This document shows, piece by piece, positions 48,813 to 56,985 of a stretch of DNA of 58,327 bases (position 1 is its first letter; each line of letters starts with the position of its first letter). The translations under genes and the position numbers were made by a program. The stretch comes from Bacillota bacterium (GTDB lineage Bacteria > Bacillota > Clostridia > Acetivibrionales > JAFADI01): positions 1-58,327 of the forward strand of contig JAFADI010000213.1 in assembly GCA_023424965.1 (NCBI GenBank), read 5' to 3'. A model generated the notes under the pieces. That model worked only from the letters and a program-made list of their open reading frames with translations, did no database searches and was not told the DNA's origin.

Positions 48813-48893
48813 TATCCGGTCATTGATACGGCTGCTTTTGCATGAATATTTTTACACCTCCCGAAGGATAATATTTGAAAAGGAGGTAGGAAT

Positions 48894-49637
48894 ATGTCCG
48901 ACAACGATTATTCGAAAGAGGAAGCCAGGGGCAAGGAATCCAACTACAGGGGAGAGAACTACCGGGAAGACCAATACCCCGGCGGTGATCCCGGTTTTGG
49001 AGCAGGTACATATTACAGGCAGAACAACCGGTACTACGGAGCAGGCGGACCCGGCTATTATGATCCGCGCTATGAAAGGAATTACGGACCTTACAACAGA
49101 AGGAACTACAGGGGAGACGAAAGAATGTACTACCCTGCCGGCGGTCAGGGAGAGTATGAAGACGATCATCCCTACTGCAGCCCATATCATCACGAACATG
49201 GGTATGATTATTATGACGGGGACAGGTGCTATCCTGCCAGGGGATACCGGCCTCCCAGGAGATACAGGCCCGGTTACGGGAATGGGTACAGGCAGGGCTG
49301 GGACCCGTGTTGTGAGCGGGATATGGGCCCGGGCTCCTGGAGAAGCTGGATGGATCCCAACTTTATACCCGGCTTGCTTCAAAGGCCCCGGGTCAACAAC
49401 TTTTTCAGGGGTGTAGGGATTGCCACGGTGGGCATGATTCTGGCTCCATCGGTGGCAAGAGCCGTACGCCCTGTGATTGTTAAGGCGGTTCAGGGAGCGA
49501 TGACCGCATCGGAAGAGATTAAAAGCATTTTTGCCGACGCCAAGGAAGACATCGAGGATATTTTTGCAGAGGCCAAATGGGATGGAAATAACGGAGAAAA
49601 GGGCCGGCAAAGGGATAATACGTCGCCCAACGACTGA
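48894..49637 (+). CDS. Tyr/Gly/Arg-rich protein with membrane-associated C-terminus, metal-ATPase cluster
   Basis: 247 residues with a strong AAGGAGGTAGGAAT site. The first ~140 residues are disordered-looking, with 27 tyrosines and many Gly, Arg and Asn (YYRQNNRYYGAGGPGYYDPR). Inside lies a His/Cys/Asp patch (DDHPYCSPYHHEHGYDYYDG, then DRC and DPCCERD) that could bind metal. The C-terminal part (FFRGVGIATVGMILAPSVARAVRPVIVK, then EEIKSIFADAKEDIEDIFAEAKW) is an amphipathic or membrane segment and a charged helix, similar in layout to DUF5132-type proteins found near cation ATPases. The P-type ATPase gene starts 21 bases later. Function is inferred from context only. Confidence 0.7.
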   Translation: MSDNDYSKEEARGKESNYRGENYREDQYPGGDPGFGAGTYYRQNNRYYGAGGPGYYDPRYERNYGPYNRRNYRGDERMYYPAGGQGEYEDDHPYCSPYHHEHGYDYYDGDRCYPARGYRPPRRYRPGYGNGYRQGWDPCCERDMGPGSWRSWMDPNFIPGLLQRPRVNNFFRGVGIATVGMILAPSVARAVRPVIVKAVQGAMTASEEIKSIFADAKEDIEDIFAEAKWDGNNGEKGRQRDNTSPND

Positions 49638-49658
49638 GTGCGGAGGAGAAATAAAACC

Positions 49659-51905
49659 ATGAATCCTTGCAGAATAGAGGTTGTACAGTCCTTGCCCGGA
49701 AGGCTGCGGATCAGGGTCAAGGGGCTCAAAGGCAACCGTTACTTTGCCGAATCCCTGGAGAAAACCTTAAGCAGAAAGGACGGGATTTTCAAGGCCAAGG
49801 CCAGCTCCCTGACAGGAAAAGCCCTGATTTTTTTCGACAAGGAAAGTCTTTCAACGGACCGGCTATACCTGGAACTGCTGAGAACACTGGAGCTCATCCT
49901 TTCCAGGGTGGTGCCCCCACAGGCTTTGAAGCCTGCAGACAGCGCCCCGGACAAAAGGCTGAAGGAAAAGGAGATTTTTGAGCCGGAGGATTTGCCTGTT
50001 CAAACCCAGGTTGCAAAGGCTGTACTAAGCGGAGGAGTGCTGTTGGGCCTGGCGTTGAAAAGAATTTTTTACGGGAAATCCCTTCTGGCCCACACAAATA
50101 AAATTTTCAATTTTGCCGCTCTAACCACCATTTTTACAGGCTATCCGATTTTGCGGAGCGGGCTGGAAGGAATCATAAAGAAAAGGAAACTGAACAATGA
50201 CCTGCTCATAAGTGCCGCTACGCTGGTATCCCTGATTTTAAAAGAAAGCATTACCGGCCTGGTGGTAGTGTGGCTGGTCAACCTCAGCACCCTGTTTCAG
50301 ACCCTGACCCTGGAGAAATCCCGCAGGGCAATAAAAGAAATGCTGCAAGGCAAGGAGGAGACGGCCTGGCTGGAAGTGAACGGAACGGAAATCTCAGTTC
50401 CTATTGAGATGTTGAAGGAAAAGGATGTCATTGTGGTCCATATCGGTGAGAAAATACCCATCGACGGTAAAACGATCAGCGGGGAGGCGGCCGTCAGCCA
50501 GGCCATTATTACGGGCGAATCGGTTCCGATTACAAAAAAGCAGGGCGACCAGGTCTTTGCGGGCTCCATCGTAGAACAGGGAACCATCCGGATTATGGCG
50601 GAGAAGGTGGGCAAGGACACCTCCATTGCCAGGATCATACGCATGGTGGATGAGGCAAGCAAGGTAAGGGCTCCCATTGAGAATATTGCAGACCGGTACT
50701 CGGAAAAAATCGTGCCGCTGTCTTTCGGACTTTCGGCACTGGTGTATCTCCTGACAAGGGATTTCAAGCGGAGCATGACGATGCTGATCGTTGCCTGCCC
50801 CTGTGCCGCCGGCCTTGCAACTCCCACCGCCATAAGTGCCACCATGGGCAATGCGGCCAGGAAGGGCATTCTCATAAAAGGCGGAAATTATCTGGAGAGA
50901 GTGGGACAGACGGATTTGATCCTATTTGATAAGACAGGTACCTTGACCGAAGGGAATCCATCGGTGGCAGAGATTGCCGTCATCCACAAAAACTACTCGC
51001 CGGAGAAAATAATGCAGCTCGCTGCTTCCATTGAAAACCATACAAACCACCCGCTGGCAAAGGCCGTTTTGAAGCAAGCCGGTGAGATGGGCCTGGAACT
51101 GCTGCCTGTAGAGGAACAGAAAGTTGTCATCGGGCAGGGAGTCAGGGGAACCGTTGGCGGTACTGCCGTGGTGGTGGGAAATGAGCAGTTGATGATGGAC
51201 AACGGGATAAACCTGAGCCGGGGGAAAGTCAAAGCAGACAGGCTGAAATTACTGGGGCAGACGGCGCTCTTCGTGGCTCACGGAAAAGCCCTCATCGGTG
51301 TGCTCGGCATCAAAGACAGGGTGAGGGAGGAGAGCAGGAGGGCCATAAAGGGCTTAAGGGAAAACGGAATAGAGAACATCGGGCTTATTACGGGAGACTG
51401 TGCTGAGACAGGGGAACTGGTAAAGAACGAACTGGGACTTGACCAGATGTGGGCCAATACCCTGCCGGAAGGAAAAGTGGCCATCGTGGAAAACTACCAG
51501 GGTGAGGGCAAAGTTGTCACCATGGTAGGCGACGGGATCAATGATTCCCCAGCCCTGGCCAGGGCGGATGTAGGCATTGCCATGGGAACGGGAGGAACGG
51601 ATGTGGCCATTGAGTCTGCAGACGTAGTCCTGGCGGGAGACGACCCGGAAAAAATTGTGACGCTGGTTAAGCTGAGCAATCATACCATGGAGGTGGTAAA
51701 GCAGAACTTCATCTTTGCGGTAGGCATCAATGCCCTTGGCCTGGTACTGGGGGCGGGAAGGCTCATATCCCCTTTGTCCGCGGCAATCTTGCACAACCTG
51801 AGCACCTTCGGCGTGGTTGTGAATTCTTCCAGGCTGTTGAACTATTCTACGGAGAAAAGGAAAAGGAGAAGGGCAGATGGCAGACATCAAGGAACTGGAA
51901 AATAA
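49659..51905 (+). CDS. P1B-type metal ATPase with N-terminal SLPGR (HMA_2-like) module, CPC type
   Basis: 748 residues from the ATG at 49659 (GCGGAGGAG upstream; the GTG at 49638 is rejected). Residues ~5-80 are a ferredoxin-like module beginning RIEVVQSLPGRLRIRVKG, related to heavy-metal-associated domains but without CxxC. Then come spans, TGES (~287), the ion-site CPC in VACPCAAGLATP (~380), DKTGTLTEGNPSV (~423), the HP site in NHTNHPLAKAV, and VGDGINDSPALARADVGIAMGTG. The last spans hold LHNLSTFGVVVNSSRLLNY, as in CtpC-type Mn/Zn ATPases of mycobacteria. The metal is not certain; Mn2+, Zn2+ or Fe2+ are candidates. Confidence 0.88.
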   Translation: MNPCRIEVVQSLPGRLRIRVKGLKGNRYFAESLEKTLSRKDGIFKAKASSLTGKALIFFDKESLSTDRLYLELLRTLELILSRVVPPQALKPADSAPDKRLKEKEIFEPEDLPVQTQVAKAVLSGGVLLGLALKRIFYGKSLLAHTNKIFNFAALTTIFTGYPILRSGLEGIIKKRKLNNDLLISAATLVSLILKESITGLVVVWLVNLSTLFQTLTLEKSRRAIKEMLQGKEETAWLEVNGTEISVPIEMLKEKDVIVVHIGEKIPIDGKTISGEAAVSQAIITGESVPITKKQGDQVFAGSIVEQGTIRIMAEKVGKDTSIARIIRMVDEASKVRAPIENIADRYSEKIVPLSFGLSALVYLLTRDFKRSMTMLIVACPCAAGLATPTAISATMGNAARKGILIKGGNYLERVGQTDLILFDKTGTLTEGNPSVAEIAVIHKNYSPEKIMQLAASIENHTNHPLAKAVLKQAGEMGLELLPVEEQKVVIGQGVRGTVGGTAVVVGNEQLMMDNGINLSRGKVKADRLKLLGQTALFVAHGKALIGVLGIKDRVREESRRAIKGLRENGIENIGLITGDCAETGELVKNELGLDQMWANTLPEGKVAIVENYQGEGKVVTMVGDGINDSPALARADVGIAMGTGGTDVAIESADVVLAGDDPEKIVTLVKLSNHTMEVVKQNFIFAVGINALGLVLGAGRLISPLSAAILHNLSTFGVVVNSSRLLNYSTEKRKRRRADGRHQGTGK

Positions 51906-52113
51906 AATGAAGGCCCTTATGACGCAGGCCAGGGAGTGTGTGGATTTCAGCATGGAACTGATGGGGGAGGAGCCGGAAACAAAAAAAGTGATATACAAGC
52001 ACTGGGAGAATTTTCTGGTGCACTTCTTCGACTACGTCAAAAAGAAGGAAAAGGATGCGGGGGAAGATATACTAAAAGGCATTTCCCTGACCCGGCTGCT
52101 GAAATTCCTTTGA
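51877..52113 (+). CDS. Small helical protein at the end of the first ATPase unit
   Basis: 78 residues, overlapping the ATPase by 29 bases; AGGAGAAGG lies before its ATG, inside the ATPase gene. Charged, helical, no span (IKELENKMKALMTQARECVDF, MGEEPETKKVIYKHWENFLVHFFDYVKKKEKDAGEDI as span). No family recognised. Its tight coupling suggests a cytosolic accessory of the ATPase. Confidence 0.65.
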   Translation: MADIKELENKMKALMTQARECVDFSMELMGEEPETKKVIYKHWENFLVHFFDYVKKKEKDAGEDILKGISLTRLLKFL

Positions 52114-52159
52114 GAACCCGAACTGGGTGTGTATTTTCCATAGCAAATTTCATAGGACC

Positions 52160-52208
52160 GCCCCTGTGACATTTCCGATAGGCAAGGCCATTGTCACAGG
52201 GGCTTTTT
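52160..52208 (+). terminator. Strong intrinsic terminator of the first ATPase unit
   Basis: GCCCCTGTGAC (52160-52170) pairs perfectly with GTCACAGGGGC (52193-52203), followed by TTTTT. Confidence 0.92.
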
Positions 52209-52293
52209 GCGTGGCTGCGGGGATATGATGATAATTGCTCTCAACTAACCCGCCGAATTATGCAATATTTTTCCCTTATGCCAAAAAATCTGG

Positions 52294-52430
52294 TAAAATG
52301 TTTCTAAGGATTCCCCATAAAGCGACAATTCTCTTGTTTCTATAAGGCTTTGGCCGGGAAGGTATAAGTTTGAAGCCGGAGTTATGGGGTAAAAATATAG
52401 CGAAGAATTGCCGGAACACGGCACAAAGTT
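52294..52430 (+). promoter_or_regulatory. Promoter and structured leader of the second ATPase unit
   Basis: TAAAAT (52294-52299) with a poor -35 (TTCCCT, 52271) precedes a leader in which CCCCATAA (52313-52320) pairs with TTATGGGG (52382-52389) around a ~60-base inner region (GGCTT/AAGCC and CCGG/CCGG inside). CAATTCT (52326-52332) can instead pair with AGAATTG (52404-52410), and GCCG/CGGC form a hairpin at 52410-52422. The two long pairings cannot both nest simply. No known riboswitch class is recognised. Confidence 0.4.
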
Positions 52431-52448
52431 ATGGATAGGAGAATGCTG

Positions 52449-53012
52449 ATGTACAGCTTTTTAGGCAGTATCATTTTTGCTTTCCTTTTTGGAAGCAAGG
52501 GCGTGAAGGCTTCACCGCTGCCAAGCTTCAAGGGAATTATCGAAGTGAGGCATTTCCTGCCCGGACGAATCCGTTTTGTAATCCCCCGCGTAGCCGGAGG
52601 CGGTTTTGACCTGGAGGCTGTGAAAGCACAGCTTTTGTCGATTCAGGGGATTCAGGGCGCGGAACTCAGTCCTGTCAGCGGAAGCGCCGTAATCCTCTAC
52701 CGAAAGGACATAATGGAGCCCCTGGTGGTTTTCGCCATTATGGTGAAGCTTTTCGGGCTGGAAAAGGATATTGAAAAAATACCTCAGCCGGTTCTGGCAA
52801 GGGAGCTTCAAAACTTCAACGAAGCCCTCAACCGTTCTCTGTATGAGAATACGGCAGGAATCCTTGACTTGCGGACAAGCATTCCCCTTGTTCTTGCGAT
52901 TTTGGGCGTTTATAAACTGGCGGCGGGAAAGGAACCCTTGCTGCCGGGAGGAGTCACCTTGCTGTGGTGGGCCTATAACAGCCTTTTAAACAGGGGGGAT
53001 CAGGTAAAATGA
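52449..53012 (+). CDS. Membrane-anchored SLPGR-type (HMA_2-like) protein
   Basis: 187 residues from the ATG at 52449, seven bases after AGGAGA; the ATG at 52431 has no site. A short hydrophobic N-terminus (YSFLGSIIFAFLFGS) is followed by the module (IIEVRHFLPGRIRFVIPRV...GGFDLEAVKAQLLSIQGIQGAELSPVSGSAVILY as span), with FLPGRIR in place of SLPGRLR. A linker and one or two C-terminal spans follow (SIPLVLAILGVYKLAAG). No CxxC. The stop overlaps the next start (ATGA). Confidence 0.75.
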   Translation: MYSFLGSIIFAFLFGSKGVKASPLPSFKGIIEVRHFLPGRIRFVIPRVAGGGFDLEAVKAQLLSIQGIQGAELSPVSGSAVILYRKDIMEPLVVFAIMVKLFGLEKDIEKIPQPVLARELQNFNEALNRSLYENTAGILDLRTSIPLVLAILGVYKLAAGKEPLLPGGVTLLWWAYNSLLNRGDQVK

Positions 53013-53389
53013 TTCTGTTCAATCCATGGATGGAATTCCTTTTGAAATACCAGGTGGTGCACAGTCTTCCGGGAAGGCTCCGCCTGCATGTACCTATCAT
53101 AAAAAAAATACCGCCGGAATGGCAGGTGGAGGACAACGTTTTTTTCGAGTTCTTTCAGCTGATTCCCGGGGTGAAAAATGTTTCTTTCAGTTATATGACG
53201 GCCAATGTGCTCATGGTCTACGACGAGTCGGTGATCAATGAAAGCCAGATTCTTCTGTGGATACGCCGCATTTCGGAGGTTATCCTCAAGTATTCCGGGC
53301 AGTTGAAGGTAAGTACACCCGAAAGGCTGGTAAAGGTTTTGAAGGATTTGATGCCCGAGATACGGAAAGAATTGCAAGCAATCTCTTAG
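53009..53389 (+). CDS. Soluble SLPGR-type (HMA_2-like) protein
   Basis: 126 residues without a clear span. The module reads YQVVHSLPGRLRLHVPII, then FFQLIPGVKNVSFSYMTANVLMVYDES, the beta-alpha-beta-beta-alpha-beta pattern of HMA domains without metal-binding cysteines. The end is a charged helix (ERLVKVLKDLMPEIRKELQ). Coupled on both sides (ATGA with the previous gene, 39 bases to the next). It may dock on the ATPases through the same surface as their own N-terminal modules. Confidence 0.75.
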   Translation: MILFNPWMEFLLKYQVVHSLPGRLRLHVPIIKKIPPEWQVEDNVFFEFFQLIPGVKNVSFSYMTANVLMVYDESVINESQILLWIRRISEVILKYSGQLKVSTPERLVKVLKDLMPEIRKELQAIS

Positions 53390-53428
53390 AAGCAGTAAAG
53401 AGACTGAGGTATGGAGGTGAAATGCAAA

Positions 53429-55630
53429 ATGTTTGGTATGAAAGCAAAGCCGCTGCTTCAATGTGAAGTGGTGCACAGCCTTCCGGGACGTATGCGGATA
53501 GGCTGCCGGGCCCTGGTATACCTGGAGGGATACTCCGGGGAAATTGAAACCCATCTGAAGAATTCTGCGGCAATAAAGACGGCAAAGGTGAATACCCTGA
53601 CGGGAAACATCCTTATAGAATACAGCACGGAGAACGTTACGGAAGATGAAGTTCTCGAAATGGTGGAATACATCGTTTCCTCCTATTCCATGGCTGCCTA
53701 CAAAGGGGAGCGGCAGAAAAAGAGCTCCACGACGGTGCAGGAAAGAAGGCTCCAGGAGGAGTCCTCAAAAGATATCGCCAGAAGGATTGCAGCCACGGGA
53801 GCCATTCTGCTCTACTCCGTCCTGCGCTACAGGAACAGGATACCTCCCGCCTCCATTGTGGCACGCTTTACCTCTTTGCCCGCCATCGGCAGCCTGGCGC
53901 TGTCCATTCCCCTCATGCGGAGCGGCTTCCAGTCCATGAAGACCTCACTCAGGCCCAATGCGGATACCCTGAGTGCCACCGCCGTTCTTGCCAGCCTGGT
54001 TGCAGGCAAGGATATATCCGCCCTGACCACCATTCTGCTTTCGGACATTGCGGAGCTTCTGACGGCATATACCATGGAAAGAACCCGCAAAGCCATCAGG
54101 GACATGCTGGATGTGGGCGAGGAATATGTGTGGAAGCTGGACCGGGACGGAAAAATCGTCAAGATAGGCATTAAGGAATTAAAAACCGGGGACAGAGTCC
54201 TTTCCCATACGGGAGAAAAAATCAGTGTGGACGGAGTGGTGGAAGAAGGGGAAGCGGTGGTGGACCAGGCCTCCATTACGGGAGAATTTGTTCCTGCGGT
54301 CAAATCGGCGGGAAGCCAGGTCTTTGCCGGGACCATCGTCAAGAGCGGCGGGCTGACGGTTCGGGCCGAGAAGATCGGGGACCAGACAGCTGCCGCAAGG
54401 ATTGTGCACATGGTTGAGGAGGCGTCCAACCGCAAGGCCGAGGTCCAGGCTTATGCCGACCGCTTTTCGGCGCAGTTCATACCCCTCAATTTTGGCCTGT
54501 CCCTTCTGGTCTATCTGATTACGAAAAGCTCTACAAGAGCGTTAAACATGCTGATTATCGACTATTCCTGCGGCGTGAGGCTTTCAACGGCGACGGCCCT
54601 GTCTGCCTCCATCTATGCGGCCGCAAGAAACGGGATATTGGTAAAAGGCGGGAACTATATTGAAATGCTCTCCAAGGTGGACACACTGATTCTCGACAAA
54701 ACCGGTACCGTTACGGAAGGAAAACCCCAGGTAATCAGCATGGTGCCTGCAAACAGCAAAGTGCAGCCCAGGGACCTGGTGGAAATGGCGGCGGCGGCAG
54801 AGGAAGTGTCAACGCATCCCATGGCGGCGGCCGTATTGAGAAAGGTGCGCAGCTCGGGCTGGTCCATTCCTTCCCATGGGGAAACCAAGATTTACACCGC
54901 CCGGGGTGTTGAAACCACCATAGGAAAATCCATGATCCGGGTGGGAAACCGGAGGTTTATGGAAGAGAGCGGCATTGACGTACGCAGTATGCAGGAGGCT
55001 GCCATAAAGCTCATGAGCCGCGGCGAAAGTGTGGTCTACGTGGCACGGAATAAAAGGCTGGCGGGTATTCTGGGAATCCAGGATACCTTGCGAAGAAACA
55101 TGAAAAAGGCCCTCAACCGCCTAAGGATGCTGGGCATCGACGATATACGGCTCCTCACGGGAGATCTGGAAATCCAGGCAGAGGTGGCGGCCACCAGAAT
55201 GGCCATGGATGGGTTCGAATCGGAGCTGCTGCCGGAGGATAAGGCCAAGTCGGTGCTCCAGCTTCAGTCAAAGGGCTCGAAGGTGCTGATGGTGGGAGAC
55301 GGAATCAACGATGCTCCGGCCCTTGCCTATGCGGACATAGGCATTGCCCTGGGAGGTTCACGCACGGATATTGCCATGGAGGCCGCGGATATCACCATTA
55401 CAGGCGACGACCCTCTGATGATCCCTACGGTGGTTCAGCTGTCCAGGAAGACCATGCGTGTGGTAAAAGAGAATTTTGCCACCGCCATCGGCGTGAATAC
55501 CCTGGGTCTGGTTCTGGCCTCCCTGGGGGTACTGCCGGTATTCATGGGAGCCCTGCTGCACAATTTGAGCACGGTGGCGGTTGTACTGAATTCTGCCAGG
55601 CTGCTGCTGTATAACACGGAGAGAAGGTGA
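53429..55630 (+). CDS. P1B-type metal ATPase with SLPGR module and non-canonical YSC ion site
   Basis: 733 residues from the ATG at 53429, nine bases after GGAGGTG. N-terminal module LLQCEVVHSLPGRMRIGCRA. Catalytic core intact: LDKTGTVTEGKPQV (~423), STHPMAAAV, VGDGINDAPALAYADIGIALGG. Two family motifs differ: the actuator loop reads TGEF instead of TGES (~285), and the membrane ion site reads IIDYSCGVRLSTATALSA (~378) where CPC-type ATPases have CPC. The last spans hold LHNLSTVAVVLNSARLLLY. It pairs with the CPC-type paralogue upstream and probably differs in metal or acts as regulatory partner; the YSC site is reported in some CtpC-like enzymes. Confidence 0.86.
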   Translation: MFGMKAKPLLQCEVVHSLPGRMRIGCRALVYLEGYSGEIETHLKNSAAIKTAKVNTLTGNILIEYSTENVTEDEVLEMVEYIVSSYSMAAYKGERQKKSSTTVQERRLQEESSKDIARRIAATGAILLYSVLRYRNRIPPASIVARFTSLPAIGSLALSIPLMRSGFQSMKTSLRPNADTLSATAVLASLVAGKDISALTTILLSDIAELLTAYTMERTRKAIRDMLDVGEEYVWKLDRDGKIVKIGIKELKTGDRVLSHTGEKISVDGVVEEGEAVVDQASITGEFVPAVKSAGSQVFAGTIVKSGGLTVRAEKIGDQTAAARIVHMVEEASNRKAEVQAYADRFSAQFIPLNFGLSLLVYLITKSSTRALNMLIIDYSCGVRLSTATALSASIYAAARNGILVKGGNYIEMLSKVDTLILDKTGTVTEGKPQVISMVPANSKVQPRDLVEMAAAAEEVSTHPMAAAVLRKVRSSGWSIPSHGETKIYTARGVETTIGKSMIRVGNRRFMEESGIDVRSMQEAAIKLMSRGESVVYVARNKRLAGILGIQDTLRRNMKKALNRLRMLGIDDIRLLTGDLEIQAEVAATRMAMDGFESELLPEDKAKSVLQLQSKGSKVLMVGDGINDAPALAYADIGIALGGSRTDIAMEAADITITGDDPLMIPTVVQLSRKTMRVVKENFATAIGVNTLGLVLASLGVLPVFMGALLHNLSTVAVVLNSARLLLYNTERR

Positions 55631-55635
55631 CGGGA

Positions 55636-56478
55636 ATGACGCAAGGGTTGGGGATTACGATTCTGCACAGCTTGCCGGGAAGGCTCCGGGTACAGCTTTC
55701 CTGGCCGCCTAAGAATGTTGACAATATGAAAAAAATGATCCTGGGACATGCGGGCATAAATTCGATACAATATACGCCCGTCACCCGGTCCCTTCTGATT
55801 TACTTCGAACCCTGCGCCGTTACACTTCAGGAGATCATTCTGAGGACTGCCCTGGCTCTGTCCCAGGAACACGGGTTGATTCCTGTGAGGATATCGGCCA
55901 AACGGGAAGTGCGTGAGATGTCTGATATGGTCTACTATTCGGGAATCTTACTGGCAGTGGCAGCCGCAGGGCGGTTTATACAATGGCCCCAGAACATGTT
56001 GAATGCCTTGAATGTGGCGGCCTATACGGGAACTGTCGGTGCGGTGCTGGAGCATGCATGGACAGAGCTTAAACGTTATGGCGTATATGATCCGGAAGTG
56101 CTTTCGGTGGTATACCTGGTGAATTCCATGCTCAAAGGCGAGGCCCTGTCCGCGGCCGTACTTACATGGGTGACTACCTTTGGAAGACACCTGCTGCGGA
56201 TGCCGGCGGAAAGCGTTATCATACAGGCCTTCCAGGTGAAAGGCAAGGATTCCAGAAATTCTTATTATGACGTGGTGGTATCGCCGGACAGGAATATGGC
56301 CAAAGGGGTGGATTTTATCAGGTTTTTCCTGTCTTCCCTGACAAAAGCCGCGGGGGGAGCGGGAGCGTTCACACCTTCCAGCCTTACGAGGCAGATCCGG
56401 GATTTGCCCCAGCGCCATGGAGGTATCCTGGAGGGGATGGGCGGCATTGGAAAGGGTATTATAGTAAGACTTGAATAA
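55636..56478 (+). CDS. SLPGR module fused to ATPase-like membrane spans without catalytic domain
   Basis: 280 residues from the ATG at 55636, five bases after the ATPase stop. Module: GITILHSLPGRLRVQLSWPP...GHAGINSIQYTPVTRSLLIYFEP. Two or more spans follow (YYSGILLAVAAAGRFI; NVAAYTGTVGAVLEHAW; EALSAAVLTWVTTFGRHLL), a layout like the N-terminal half of the neighbouring ATPases, but there is no DKTGT or hinge motif. It looks like a truncated, non-catalytic ATPase relative kept as a gene. It could form a hetero-oligomer with one of the two ATPases. Confidence 0.75.
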   Translation: MTQGLGITILHSLPGRLRVQLSWPPKNVDNMKKMILGHAGINSIQYTPVTRSLLIYFEPCAVTLQEIILRTALALSQEHGLIPVRISAKREVREMSDMVYYSGILLAVAAAGRFIQWPQNMLNALNVAAYTGTVGAVLEHAWTELKRYGVYDPEVLSVVYLVNSMLKGEALSAAVLTWVTTFGRHLLRMPAESVIIQAFQVKGKDSRNSYYDVVVSPDRNMAKGVDFIRFFLSSLTKAAGGAGAFTPSSLTRQIRDLPQRHGGILEGMGGIGKGIIVRLE

Positions 56479-56509
56479 ATAAAATTAAAAAAGGGAGGAT
56501 GGAGTAAAT

Positions 56510-56761
56510 ATGGTGATCACAAGGGCACACATTACAGGTTTTGCAGTTGGAGTAGGAGTATCGGCGTTGGGGTATTATGCCTACAAGAAAAACCAGTCCC
56601 GCGTCGATGATTTTCTGCGCCAGCAGGGAATTCAAATTCCGGTCAGCCATGCAAGAGACTTTTCAAAGTTGTCTCTGGAGGAGCTGGTTTCAGAAAAAGA
56701 AAGACTGGAAGACATAATTGCCGAAAGGGAAATGCTGAGCGCCAAGCCTGAGGAGGCTTGA
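56510..56761 (+). CDS. Small membrane-tethered coiled-coil protein (PacL/YtxH-like layout)
   Basis: 83 residues. One N-terminal span (AHITGFAVGVGVSALGYYAYKK) and a charged, coiled-coil tail (LSLEELVSEKERLEDIIAERE...KPEEA). AAGGGAGGATGGAGTAAAT precedes ATG. In mycobacteria small single-span PacL proteins are encoded with CtpC/CtpG-type ATPases and act as membrane scaffolds and metal chaperones; size and place are the same here but sequence identity is not shown. Terminator follows. Confidence 0.7.
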   Translation: MVITRAHITGFAVGVGVSALGYYAYKKNQSRVDDFLRQQGIQIPVSHARDFSKLSLEELVSEKERLEDIIAEREMLSAKPEEA

Positions 56762-56777
56762 CCATACGGCTCCGGGA

Positions 56778-56808
56778 GCGGGAATGGAACAAAGCCCGCT
56801 CTTTTTTT
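56778..56808 (+). terminator. Intrinsic terminator of the second ATPase unit
   Basis: GAGCGGG (from 56776) pairs with CCCGCTC (56795-56801), followed by TTTTTTT. Confidence 0.88.
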
Positions 56809-56809
56809 A

Positions 56810-56963
56810 ATGGTAAGGAAATTATGGGTTAAATTTCCTTACCATGGGGTTTGGAAAGGGGAAGCCCCTTTCCTGGTTTAAGGAAGGTGCTCAGGATGCT
56901 TGCATCCGTCGAAGGGAACCATAAGGTTCCCTAGCGAAGAACAAATGCGCCAGCATTTTGTTC
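56810..56963. repeat. Run of five hairpins (multi-hairpin intergenic element)
   Basis: Five perfect or near-perfect hairpins follow each other: ATGGTAAGGAAATT/AATTTCCTTACCAT (56810-56845), GGAAAGGGG/CCCCTTTCC (56853-56873), GGATGC/GCATCC (56894-56907), AGGGAACC/GGTTCCCT (56913-56932) and GAACAAATGC/GCATTTTGTTC (56939-56963, one bulge). No open frame. The order suggests a mobile intergenic repeat or a structured RNA. Confidence 0.65.
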
Positions 56964-56985
56964 ATGGATGGTAGGGAGGGTGTAA

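Noticed and set aside
48852..49610. Minus-strand open frame of 252 codons opposite the Tyr-rich gene
   Set aside because: Arises from the repetitive codon composition of the plus-strand gene, which has the strong ribosome site and fits the operon.
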